Part shown: positions 47,830-55,387 of the stretch, one piece after another | Layout: each line of letters opens with the position of its first letter | Numbering within the stretch: the first letter of the stretch is position 1 | Origin: an uncultured Bacteroidales bacterium | GTDB lineage: Bacteria > Bacteroidota > Bacteroidia > Bacteroidales > FEN-979 | Direction: 5' to 3' | Length of the DNA: 64,000 nucleotides | Assembly (NCBI GenBank): GCA_903837605.1 | Contig: CAILVF010000038.1 | Span: 41,849-105,848 of the forward strand | Notes under the pieces: generated by a model | The model's input: the letters and a program-made list of their open reading frames with translations, nothing else | Databases searched by the model: none | Told to the model about the DNA's origin: nothing | Made by a program: the position numbers and the translations under genes

Positions 47830-48090
47830 ATGAAGGATATTTGGGTTATTGGTATCAACATCAGTGATCGGGCAGGGGCGGTCCCCCTGGTTCAGAACGT
47901 TCTCGCTAAATTCGGTTGTTCCATTCGCACCAGGCTTGGTTTGCATAACCCCGAACCGGGAGTATGTGCGGGTTGCGGGCTGATTATCCTTGAATTATGC
48001 GGAGACGCTGCCGAATTCTATAAACTGGAGAATGAACTCCTGAAAATAGAAGGCATAGAAGTAAAAAGAATGGTCTTTAAACAAGGGTGA
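47830..48090 (+). CDS. TM1266-type iron-only hydrogenase system regulator, copy 2
   Basis: The 86-residue protein is a paralogue of the one at 45892: strand DIWVIGINISDR, helix VQNVLAKFGCSIRTRLGLH, strand GLIILELCG, helix FYKLENELLKI, strand IEVKRMVFK. It adds cysteines (GVCAGCGLI) absent at the equivalent place in copy 1 except for one (DVCSRTG), which could bind a metal or respond to redox. The end overlaps the end of the convergent carbamate kinase gene by 14 bases. Confidence 0.83.
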   Translation: MKDIWVIGINISDRAGAVPLVQNVLAKFGCSIRTRLGLHNPEPGVCAGCGLIILELCGDAAEFYKLENELLKIEGIEVKRMVFKQG

Positions 48091-49021
48091 TCCTGGTCCC
48101 CCCATTGTCTATCCCAAGCATGGTGGTCTTGGTTATAATGGTATCTTTCCCTGAGTTTTCCACAAAATGAATTGCCGCCCTGATCTTTGGGCCCATGCTT
48201 CCGTCGGGGAACTGTCCTTCCTCAAGGTATTGTTTAGCTTCAAAAATAGTTAAACGGTCGAGAGACTTCTCCTGTGGAGTATTAAAATTAATACAGACTT
48301 TAGGAACGTCGGTAAGGATAAAAAATTTATCGGCGTTGATCTGGGAAGCTAAAAGCGCAGATGCAAGATCTTTGTCGATAACGGCATCAATTCCTTCCAG
48401 TTTATTCGGTTCAACATAATACACCGGGATCCCTCCCCCTCCTACTGCAATCACAATATTATCCTGGCGGGCAATTTTCTCGATGGTTTTTTTATTCAGG
48501 ATAACCAGCGGTTTAGGAGAGGCAACAACTTTTCTCCATCCTCTCCCGCGCGGATCCTCCCTGAATACCGAATTCGATTCGGCCATGGTTTTATCGGCTT
48601 CTTCCTTTGTATAGTAAGGCCCTACAGGTTTTGTAGGGTTCCTGAAGGCGGGATCGTCTTTATTTACCAGCACCTGGGTGGTTATTGTGATTATATCCCT
48701 TTCCATTTCATATTTCTCGAGCACGTTCTTGAGCTGCTGCTCTATGATATAACCTATAAACCCCTGGGAATAGGCTACACAGATATCCAAAGGCATCTCC
48801 GGTATACCAAACATCTTATACCCGGCCGAGTTGGCAAGCATAATATTTCCAACCTGGGGACCATTACCATGAGTCAACACCAGGTTGTAATCACGTTTCA
48901 TGAGTTTAACCAGGCTCTCGGATGTAGCATAGGCATTTGCTTCCTGCTCCCCTATAGTCCCTTTCTGATCGGAACGCAGAAGAGCATTGCCTCCAAGTGC
49001 AACAACAGCAAGCTTTTTCAT
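48077..49021 (-). CDS. arcC: Carbamate kinase
   Basis: ArcC makes ATP from carbamoyl phosphate and ADP, the last step of arginine/agmatine or purine fermentation. Counting from ATG 49021, the 314-residue protein has LAVVALGGNALLRSDQKGTIGEQ, THGNGPQVGNIML, the DxPL-type QVLVNKDDPAF region, GRGWRKVVASPKP, VAVGGGGIPV and DKDLASALLA, all standard. The frame extends to 49060 but that part lies upstream of a clear TATTTTTG element (49047-49040), which shows that 49021 is the start. Neighbouring genes for arginine deiminase are not in the window. Confidence 0.95.
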   Translation of the reverse strand: MKKLAVVALGGNALLRSDQKGTIGEQEANAYATSESLVKLMKRDYNLVLTHGNGPQVGNIMLANSAGYKMFGIPEMPLDICVAYSQGFIGYIIEQQLKNVLEKYEMERDIITITTQVLVNKDDPAFRNPTKPVGPYYTKEEADKTMAESNSVFREDPRGRGWRKVVASPKPLVILNKKTIEKIARQDNIVIAVGGGGIPVYYVEPNKLEGIDAVIDKDLASALLASQINADKFFILTDVPKVCINFNTPQEKSLDRLTIFEAKQYLEEGQFPDGSMGPKIRAAIHFVENSGKDTIITKTTMLGIDNGGTRITLV

Positions 49022-49039
49022 AGCAGAGTGTTTATACTG

Positions 49040-49047
49040 CAAAAATA
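49040..49047 (-). promoter_or_regulatory. Promoter -7 element for arcC
   Basis: On the minus strand TATTTTTG matches TAnnTTTG. The predicted start near 49036 leaves about 14 bases before ATG 49021 and excludes the longer frame from 49060. Confidence 0.5.
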
Positions 49048-49102
49048 GGATTTTTTTCAATCTTTCTTACCTTCGCAGCCAGGCATTCAAACAGCCGGAG
49101 GC

Positions 49103-49981
49103 ATGAAACCACAGCAGAAGGCATATCTTTTCGCATTTGCGGCTATAGCCTGCTGGTCAACTATCGGCTCGGCTTTCAAGCTCAGCCTGCGTTACCTTGA
49201 TCCCCTCGGGCTTCTTCTGTTTTCCTCCATAGTTGCGGTCATTGCACTATTTATCATTCTGCTTGTCCAGGGGAAACTGGCTCTGCTCAGGAAAACCTCA
49301 TCCGCCGGCATCCTGAATTCGGCTTTAATGGGACTTCTCAATCCATATCTTTATTACATCGTGCTGCTCAGGGCATATGACCTCTTGCCGGCACAGGAGG
49401 CGGGGACTCTTAATTACATCTGGCCCCTGGTTCTTGTATTGCTTTCAATTCCTCTTCTCGGTCAGAAGATCAGCGCATGGAGCATTGTTGCCGTGACATT
49501 AAGTTTCCTGGGCATACTGCTCATTTCAACGCATGGCAACCTGCTTTCGTTCAAATTTACAAGTACTGCCGGCGTAGCGCTTGCATTGGTAAGCTCCGTT
49601 TTCTGGGCCCTATACTGGATCCTCAACCTCAAAGACAAGCGGGAACCTGTCGTTAAGATCTTTCTCAACTTCTGCTTTGGCCTGTTGTATGTATTTATCA
49701 CGATAGCAGCTGCAAAACATTTCTGGATCCCTCCCTGGACAGGCATTGCCGGGGCAGTGTATATAGGTTTGTTCGAAATGGGCATTACGTTTGTACTCTG
49801 GCTTAATGCCCTCAAATACTCTGAGACTACGGCCAAAGTAAGCAACCTGATTTACCTCTCCCCTTTCGTTTCACTGATCATAATTCATTTTGCCGTAGGT
49901 GAAGCTATCCTGCTTTCCACCGTGGCCGGACTTGGGTTGATCGTTGCCGGGATACTGTTACAGCAATATGTTAAAAAGTGA
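49103..49981 (+). CDS. EamA-family (DMT) membrane transporter
   Basis: The 292-residue protein has ten predicted helices in two EamA repeats. It starts FAFAAIACWSTIGSAFKLSLRYLDPLGLLLF and has SALMGLLNPYLYYIVLLRAYDLLPAQEAGTLNYIWPLVLVLLS and FLGILLISTHG in the first half and KVSNLIYLSPFVSLIIIHFAVGEAILLSTVAGLGLIVAGI in the second. It is related to but clearly distinct from the transporter at 43470. A one-mismatch -7 element (TACCTTCG, 49068-49075) lies upstream. The stop TGA lies inside the first unit of the inverted heptamer array that follows. Confidence 0.88.
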   Translation: MKPQQKAYLFAFAAIACWSTIGSAFKLSLRYLDPLGLLLFSSIVAVIALFIILLVQGKLALLRKTSSAGILNSALMGLLNPYLYYIVLLRAYDLLPAQEAGTLNYIWPLVLVLLSIPLLGQKISAWSIVAVTLSFLGILLISTHGNLLSFKFTSTAGVALALVSSVFWALYWILNLKDKREPVVKIFLNFCFGLLYVFITIAAAKHFWIPPWTGIAGAVYIGLFEMGITFVLWLNALKYSETTAKVSNLIYLSPFVSLIIIHFAVGEAILLSTVAGLGLIVAGILLQQYVKK

Positions 49982-50061
49982 CTGGTGAATAGTGACTGGT
50001 GACTGGTGACTGGACCCTGTTCACTATTCACTGATCACCGTTCACTATTCACCAGTCACTG
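49978..50061. repeat. Inverted 7-bp tandem array, 12 units
   Basis: Units gtgactg/gtgaata give way at about 50014 to the opposite orientation (ttcacta, ttcactg, ttcacca, gtcactg). GTGACTGGTGAATAGTGA (49978-49995) is the perfect reverse complement of 50042-50059, and inner units pair further, so a long hairpin can form. The TGA stop of the preceding gene is in unit one. Confidence 0.9.
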
Positions 50062-50073
50062 CCCCCGATTTAG

Positions 50074-50081
50074 TATCTTTG
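50074..50081 (+). promoter_or_regulatory. Promoter -7 element (TATCTTTG) for mtaB
   Basis: TATCTTTG matches TAnnTTTG and ends 4 bases before the ATG at 50086. With the usual spacing the transcript would start on or next to the A of ATG. Confidence 0.55.
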
Positions 50082-50085
50082 CCCC

Positions 50086-51375
50086 ATGATTCCCACTACC
50101 ATTGCCTTTCACCATTTCGGCTGCAAAGTCAACTTTGCGGAAGCCTCATCAATTTCACGCCAGTTCCGTGAAAAAGGCTTTGAACTAAAAAACCATCATG
50201 AAGTAGCAGATATTTATGTGATCAGCACCTGCGTCGTTACCTCTGTTGCCGAGAAGAAATGCAGGGCTGCGATACACCAGGCCCATAAGCTGAACCCGGA
50301 TGCTAAAATAGCTGTGATAGGTTGCTTTTCGGAACTAAAACCCGGAGAACTCAGCCTGATGGAAGGCGTGGACCTTGTTTTGGGGAACAGCTCAAAATAT
50401 ATGCTCCTTGAGGAACTTGAAAAACTTAAAAACCACGAATACCATGGCGGGCTCCAGGCGGATATCAGGGAAGCCGGCAGTTTTATTCCTTCTTTCTCTT
50501 ATGGTGACCGCACCCGTTCTTTCCTTAAGATACAGGACGGATGCGATTATTACTGTTCATATTGCACAATTCCACTGGCAAGGGGGCATAGCCGCAGCGA
50601 TACCATTGCCCACGCAATCAGCAGCGCACATGAAATCGTTAAAAACGGGATCCGTGAAATTGTGCTCACGGGGGTTAATATAGGAGATTTCGGAAGGCAG
50701 AATGGTGAGAATCTCCTTCAGCTCATGCAGGCTCTTGAACAGGTTCAGGGGCTTGACAGGATAAGGATCTCCTCTATCGAGCCTGACCTTCTTACTGATG
50801 AGATCATTGATTTTGCAGCGGCGTCCCTGAAATTCATGCCGCATTTCCATATTCCCCTCCAATCGGGTTCCGACAAGATCCTGAAATCAATGAAACGGAA
50901 ATACAGTCTTGAAGTCTATTCCGGCCGGGTCGGGAGGATCAGGAATAAGCTTCCGCTGGCCTGCATCGCATCGGATGTAATAGTTGGATTCCCCGGGGAG
51001 TCGGATGATGATTTTCGCGACACATACACTTACCTGGCTAATCTGCCTGTTTCCTACATGCATGTGTTTACTTATTCGAAGCGGGAGAACACACTGGCTT
51101 CCCGGATCAATGAAGAAGTGCCGGGTAAAATTAAAAAGGAAAGGAGCAAACAGCTTCATGATCTTTCAGAGCAAAAGAAACAGGCATTTTACCTGGAAAA
51201 CCGGGGCAGGCAGGTTCATGTTCTTTTTGAGTCGGATAATTCCCGGGGCTGGATGCATGGTTTTTCGGAAAACTATATCAGGGTTAAAACAAAATATGAT
51301 GCCGCGTTGTCGAATCAGATCCGCACTGTCATTCTGAATACACTGGATGCTGATGGGGAGTTTGTTTCTGAATAA
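50086..51375 (+). CDS. mtaB: tRNA t6A37 methylthiotransferase MtaB
   Basis: MtaB adds a methylthio group to t6A at position 37 of ANN-decoding tRNAs. The 429-residue protein has the N-terminal UPF0004 domain (FHHFGCKVNFAEAS, CVVTSVAEKKCR and a further Cys in AVIGCFSEL) and the radical SAM cluster CDYYCSYCTIP. The TRAM-like end (VHVLFESDNSRGWMHGFSENYIRV) completes it. The MtaB subgroup (rather than MiaB/RimO) is favoured by the FxxxGCKVN start. The domain begins within seven residues of the ATG, so no later start is possible. Confidence 0.94.
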   Translation: MIPTTIAFHHFGCKVNFAEASSISRQFREKGFELKNHHEVADIYVISTCVVTSVAEKKCRAAIHQAHKLNPDAKIAVIGCFSELKPGELSLMEGVDLVLGNSSKYMLLEELEKLKNHEYHGGLQADIREAGSFIPSFSYGDRTRSFLKIQDGCDYYCSYCTIPLARGHSRSDTIAHAISSAHEIVKNGIREIVLTGVNIGDFGRQNGENLLQLMQALEQVQGLDRIRISSIEPDLLTDEIIDFAAASLKFMPHFHIPLQSGSDKILKSMKRKYSLEVYSGRVGRIRNKLPLACIASDVIVGFPGESDDDFRDTYTYLANLPVSYMHVFTYSKRENTLASRINEEVPGKIKKERSKQLHDLSEQKKQAFYLENRGRQVHVLFESDNSRGWMHGFSENYIRVKTKYDAALSNQIRTVILNTLDADGEFVSE

Positions 51376-51384
51376 TCATTAATT

Positions 51385-51448
51385 TCGCTATCTCGCTATC
51401 TCGCTATCTCGCTATCTCGCTATCCCGTTATCTCATTATCCCATTATC
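51385..51448. repeat. 8-bp tandem array, 8 units (TCGCTATC)
   Basis: Five identical tcgctatc units are followed by ccgttatc, tcattatc and ccattatc. The array begins 10 bp after the mtaB stop and ends 13 bp before the next ATG. Confidence 0.9.
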
Positions 51449-51460
51449 TGGCTTTTAACC

Positions 51461-52258
51461 ATGGACCTCCAACAAATTACCCTTCAAACCTGCAGTATCG
51501 CTAAAGAAACCGGTGAATTTCTCAGGAACGAGATACAGAAGCTCAAATCTTCGGATATAGAACTTAAAAGCTTTAATAATTTCGTTACGTATGTCGACCG
51601 CGAATCGGAAGCGAGGATTATGGACCGCTTAAGCAAGATCCTTCCAGGTTCTGGATTTATCGCCGAGGAGAGTCCCGGTCTGAAAACCGGAGAACTTACA
51701 TGGGTTATCGACCCTTTGGACGGGACAACCAATTACATTCATGGTGTTCCGCTATACTGCGTAAGTATAGGCTTAATGAAGGAAGGCAGGGTCGTGGCCG
51801 GGGTGGTATACGAGGTTAACCTGGATGAGTGTTTTTACACATGGGAGAATGCTCTTTCTTATAAGAACGGTGAAATCATAACGGTATCAAAAACCAATAC
51901 GGTTGCCGATTCACTCTTCGCAACCGGGTTCCCCTATCATGATTACGGAAGAATGGAAGATTACCTTGACATTTTCAGGCACCTGATGCAACACAGCCGT
52001 GGAATCAGGCGCCTCGGTTCTGCTGCTGCCGACCTGGCCTATGTTTCAGCGGGCCGGTACGATGGTTTTTATGAGTACGGATTAAGTGCATGGGATGTCG
52101 CTGCCGGTTTGCTGCTTGTGAAAAATGCAGGCGGAAGGGTTTCTGATTTTTCAAACGGGGAAAATTATATCTTTGGTAAAGAAATTATCGCTACAAATAA
52201 CTCTATACACGACGAATTTAAAAACCTGTTCAAACAATGGAAGAACGTATCAAACTGA
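51461..52258 (+). CDS. Inositol monophosphatase family phosphatase
   Basis: The 265-residue protein has the lithium-sensitive phosphatase motifs: [22 protein letters not shown] (metal-binding Glu), [15 protein letters not shown] and [27 protein letters not shown]. Members hydrolyse inositol-1-phosphate, 3'-phosphoadenosine phosphate (CysQ) or fructose-1,6-bisphosphate; the sequence is closest to the IMPase/SuhB group. It ends 22 bases inside the macro-domain gene, so the two are coupled. Confidence 0.93.
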   Translation: MDLQQITLQTCSIAKETGEFLRNEIQKLKSSDIELKSFNNFVTYVDRESEARIMDRLSKILPGSGFIAEESPGLKTGELTWVIDPLDGTTNYIHGVPLYCVSIGLMKEGRVVAGVVYEVNLDECFYTWENALSYKNGEIITVSKTNTVADSLFATGFPYHDYGRMEDYLDIFRHLMQHSRGIRRLGSAAADLAYVSAGRYDGFYEYGLSAWDVAAGLLLVKNAGGRVSDFSNGENYIFGKEIIATNNSIHDEFKNLFKQWKNVSN

Positions 52259-52746
52259 TCCAGGGGGACATTACCACGTTGCAAGTCGATGCTGTTGTAA
52301 ATGCGGCCAATGCCTCCCTTCTTGGAGGAGGCGGTGTTGACGGTGCCATACACCGTGCAGCGGGACCCGGCCTTGCTGAGATCTGCAGGCTTCTCGGAGG
52401 CTGTGAAGTGGGGGAAGCTAAAGTCACACCCGGGCTCCATCTGCCTGCAAAATACATCATTCACACGGTAGGCCCGGTATGGAAGGAAGGGAGCAACGAA
52501 GAAGCAGGCAAACTTGCAAACTGTTACAGGTCAAGCCTCGAACAAGCCAGGCTGCATGATTGCAAAACCCTTGCCTTCCCCAACATCAGTACCGGAATTT
52601 ATCATTTCCCAAAACAGCTTGCCGCTGAGATTGCCGTTCGCGAGACCAGGGCCTTCCTGGCTTCCAATCCCGTCCCGGAGACTGTTACATTTGTTTGCTT
52701 CGATAAGGTAAATTTCGACTTATACAAAGCCTTGCTCAATACCTGA
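52237..52746 (+). CDS. Macro-domain protein (O-acetyl-ADP-ribose deacetylase, YmdB-like)
   Basis: The 169-residue protein is a single macro domain of the MacroD/YmdB group: [40 protein letters not shown] at the start (the catalytic Asn and ADP-ribose loop), then [24 protein letters not shown] and a final [18 protein letters not shown] strand-helix. It removes acetyl from O-acetyl-ADP-ribose or reverses ADP-ribosylation on acidic residues. The ATG lies 22 bases before the IMPase stop. The substrate in this organism is unknown. Confidence 0.95.
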   Translation: MEERIKLIQGDITTLQVDAVVNAANASLLGGGGVDGAIHRAAGPGLAEICRLLGGCEVGEAKVTPGLHLPAKYIIHTVGPVWKEGSNEEAGKLANCYRSSLEQARLHDCKTLAFPNISTGIYHFPKQLAAEIAVRETRAFLASNPVPETVTFVCFDKVNFDLYKALLNT

Positions 52747-52777
52747 AATTCAGGTTGATATTTGCTTTTTTATATTG

Positions 52778-52785
52778 TACATTTG
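52778..52785 (+). promoter_or_regulatory. Promoter -7 element (TACATTTG) for the hybrid kinase at 52847
   Basis: TACATTTG matches TAnnTTTG. A GTTG at 52754-52757, 20 bp upstream, is a possible -33. Predicted leader about 57 bases. Confidence 0.5.
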
Positions 52786-52846
52786 TTAACAGCTACAGAT
52801 AAGGCCAGGCAGTTTTCATTTCATCCTTAACAATGTATAGGTTATA

Positions 52847-55375
52847 ATGAAGAATCCCAGCGAATTTAAGATCCTTGTGACAGATGATGATCCCGAGCAG
52901 CTGAATATCATCGAACGTTTATTGAAACAAGATCACTATTCTGTAAGAACAGCTCCGAATGGCGTGGATTGTTTGCATGCCATCCGAATCGACAAGCCTG
53001 ATCTGCTGTTGCTGGATGTAATGCTCCCCGATATCAATGGCGTTAACATTTGCATGATCATCAAGAACGATCCCTTATTATCTTCTGTTTATATTATCCT
53101 TCTATCAGGTTTTAAAACCAAATCTGATCATATCTCTGAGGGGCTGGAAACCGGGGCCGATGATTATATTATCAAACCGTTCATGAACAGGGAGTTTCTA
53201 GCAAGGATTGAAGCCGCAAAAAGGATAATCCAGGCGGAAAAAAAACTTCACATTCTTCAAGCCAGGGAGATAACCGAATTAAAACAATCTGAGATTGCTT
53301 TAATTCAAAGCGAGGAGAAGTTCAGAAATCTTTTTGAGCACTCGACTATCGGGATGTCGATGACTACTCTAGATGGGAAAATTACGGTCAACCAGTCTTT
53401 CTGCGATATTATTGGCTACAGCAGAGAAGAAGTGATGAAAATTAAATGGCAGGAGTTCACTCATCCCGATGACCTGGAGCATGATAAGGACGTAGTTAAT
53501 TCAATATTGAGCGGAAAATCCAACGTCAACCGCTGGGAAAAAAGATACATCCATAAAAGCGGGAGCATTGTGTGGGTGGATGTAAGTACAGTTCTTGAAA
53601 GGGATCCGGAAGGAGAACCACTGTACTTTATTACCAGTGTCACAGATATCACTTTTCTGAAGAAAACGGAACTGAGCCTTAATAAGCTTAACCGCACATA
53701 TGCCCTGCTCAGTGCTATTAATTATACGATAATCAGGGTTCACAGCTCCGGAGGACTTTTTGAAGCGGCTTGTAATATCGCCGTAGGGCAGGGCGGCTTT
53801 TTAATGGCCTGGATCGGGTTGCTTGATCCGCAAACAAAACGGGTTATTCCTGTTGCATCCGCAGGTAATACGGGAAATTACCTTAAGAAACTTAATATCA
53901 GCCTGGATGATAATGAACGGGGACACGGGCCTACCGGCCTTGCACTCCAGGCCAGGGAACACAGTGTTTCCAACGATATTGCCAATGACCCGCGTATGTT
54001 ACCATGGAGGGAAGAAGGCCTGAGATTGGGGTACCGGGCATCGGCGGTGTTTCCATTCATGGTAGCCGGTGAATTTCTGGGGACTATGAACCTTTATTCA
54101 TCCGAACCGAATTTCTTCAATGCTGCAGAACTGGAACTGCTTGATGAACTTGCAGCGAACATCGCCTTTGCTATTAAATTCTCAGAGGAAGAACAACAGC
54201 GTTTAAAGGCTGAGGAAGATGCTTTCATCGCAAAAAACAAGGCAGAACGAAGCGACCGCCTCAAATCAGTATTCCTGGCTAATATGTCGCACGAGATAAG
54301 AACCCCGATGAATGCCATTGTAGGATTTGCCGGGTTGCTTTCCGACCCTGATATTTCTGAAGAAAACCGTAAGCGGTTTTCGGGAATAATCCAGTCCCGT
54401 TCCGATGACCTTATGCACATAATCAGCGACCTGCTTGAGATCTCTAGGATAGAATCAGGGAATGCCACAACAATAAAACAAAAAGTCTCCCCGGCCAGCC
54501 TTTTAAAAGAGATGGAGGTCATATTCAATCAAAAACTTGAACGTATAGGGAAAACGAATCTCAGGCTGATAGCTGAAAAAGTTCAGGATCCTGATGATCC
54601 GATCATGGCTACCGACGGGTATATACTCAAACAGGTGTTATCCAACCTCATCGATAATGCAGTAAAATACACTGCATCAGGATATGTAAAGTTCGGATAC
54701 AAAGCTCCGGAAAATGGGTTTTTAACATTTTATGTTTCGGATACCGGTATCGGTATTTCACCTGAGAACCAGGAGATCATTTTTGAACATTTCCGTCAAG
54801 CTGAGACAGAAGACCAGCAAAAATATGGTGGAACCGGGCTGGGGCTTTCCATTTGCAAAGGATCCCTTGCTCTTCTTGGCGGAAGGATCTGGGTGGAGTC
54901 TGAACCCGGGAAAGGCAGCACATTTTATTTCACATTGCCATTTGAACCAGTATTGGAGAAATTCCCACGGCAGGAGGATCATAATAATAACCCGGTTTAT
55001 GATCTGTCGGGCAAAAAAATTCTTATCGTCGAGGACGAAGAAACAAATATGGACTTCCTCCAGATCATCCTTGCACGCACAAATGCCAGGCTGACCGTTG
55101 TTTATAGCGGAACCCAGTTAAGAGCATTTTATGATAAACTGGATTGTTTTGATCTTGTTCTCCTCGATATAAGATTGCCGGATGCAAACGGATGGGAGCT
55201 TGCAAGGGAATTGAAGGCGATCAGACCTGAAATAAAAATTATTATCCAGACCGCCTATGCCATGTCGGCCGACCGCAAAAAAAGCGATGAGGTTGGTTGT
55301 GATGGGTATATCTCAAAACCAATACGAAAAAACGAATTATACCAGTTGCTTGCCAAACATCTAATCCTTTCCTGA
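52847..55375 (+). CDS. Cytoplasmic hybrid histidine kinase (REC-PAS-GAF-HisKA-HATPase-REC)
   Basis: This 842-residue protein has no membrane helix. In order it holds an N-terminal receiver (8-125, acceptor Asp57 in LLLLDVMLPD), a linker helix, a PAS domain (155-275, NLFEHSTIGMSMTTLDGKITVN), a GAF domain (285-445), and HisKA with SHEIRTPMN (phosphoacceptor His482). HATPase follows (N-box NLIDNAVKYTA, DTGIGISPEN, GGTGLGLSICKG), then a C-terminal receiver (about 723-840, LVLLDIRLPDANG). It can both receive and pass phosphate. It is followed by a second kinase gene 12 bp away. Its signal is unknown. Confidence 0.94.
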   Translation: MKNPSEFKILVTDDDPEQLNIIERLLKQDHYSVRTAPNGVDCLHAIRIDKPDLLLLDVMLPDINGVNICMIIKNDPLLSSVYIILLSGFKTKSDHISEGLETGADDYIIKPFMNREFLARIEAAKRIIQAEKKLHILQAREITELKQSEIALIQSEEKFRNLFEHSTIGMSMTTLDGKITVNQSFCDIIGYSREEVMKIKWQEFTHPDDLEHDKDVVNSILSGKSNVNRWEKRYIHKSGSIVWVDVSTVLERDPEGEPLYFITSVTDITFLKKTELSLNKLNRTYALLSAINYTIIRVHSSGGLFEAACNIAVGQGGFLMAWIGLLDPQTKRVIPVASAGNTGNYLKKLNISLDDNERGHGPTGLALQAREHSVSNDIANDPRMLPWREEGLRLGYRASAVFPFMVAGEFLGTMNLYSSEPNFFNAAELELLDELAANIAFAIKFSEEEQQRLKAEEDAFIAKNKAERSDRLKSVFLANMSHEIRTPMNAIVGFAGLLSDPDISEENRKRFSGIIQSRSDDLMHIISDLLEISRIESGNATTIKQKVSPASLLKEMEVIFNQKLERIGKTNLRLIAEKVQDPDDPIMATDGYILKQVLSNLIDNAVKYTASGYVKFGYKAPENGFLTFYVSDTGIGISPENQEIIFEHFRQAETEDQQKYGGTGLGLSICKGSLALLGGRIWVESEPGKGSTFYFTLPFEPVLEKFPRQEDHNNNPVYDLSGKKILIVEDEETNMDFLQIILARTNARLTVVYSGTQLRAFYDKLDCFDLVLLDIRLPDANGWELARELKAIRPEIKIIIQTAYAMSADRKKSDEVGCDGYISKPIRKNELYQLLAKHLILS

Positions 55376-55387
55376 CCAGACTTACTG

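Noticed and set aside
49022..49060. Longer carbamate kinase start at 49060
   Set aside because: The extra codons lie on both sides of the TATTTTTG promoter element and the conserved LAVVALGGNA start begins at 49021.
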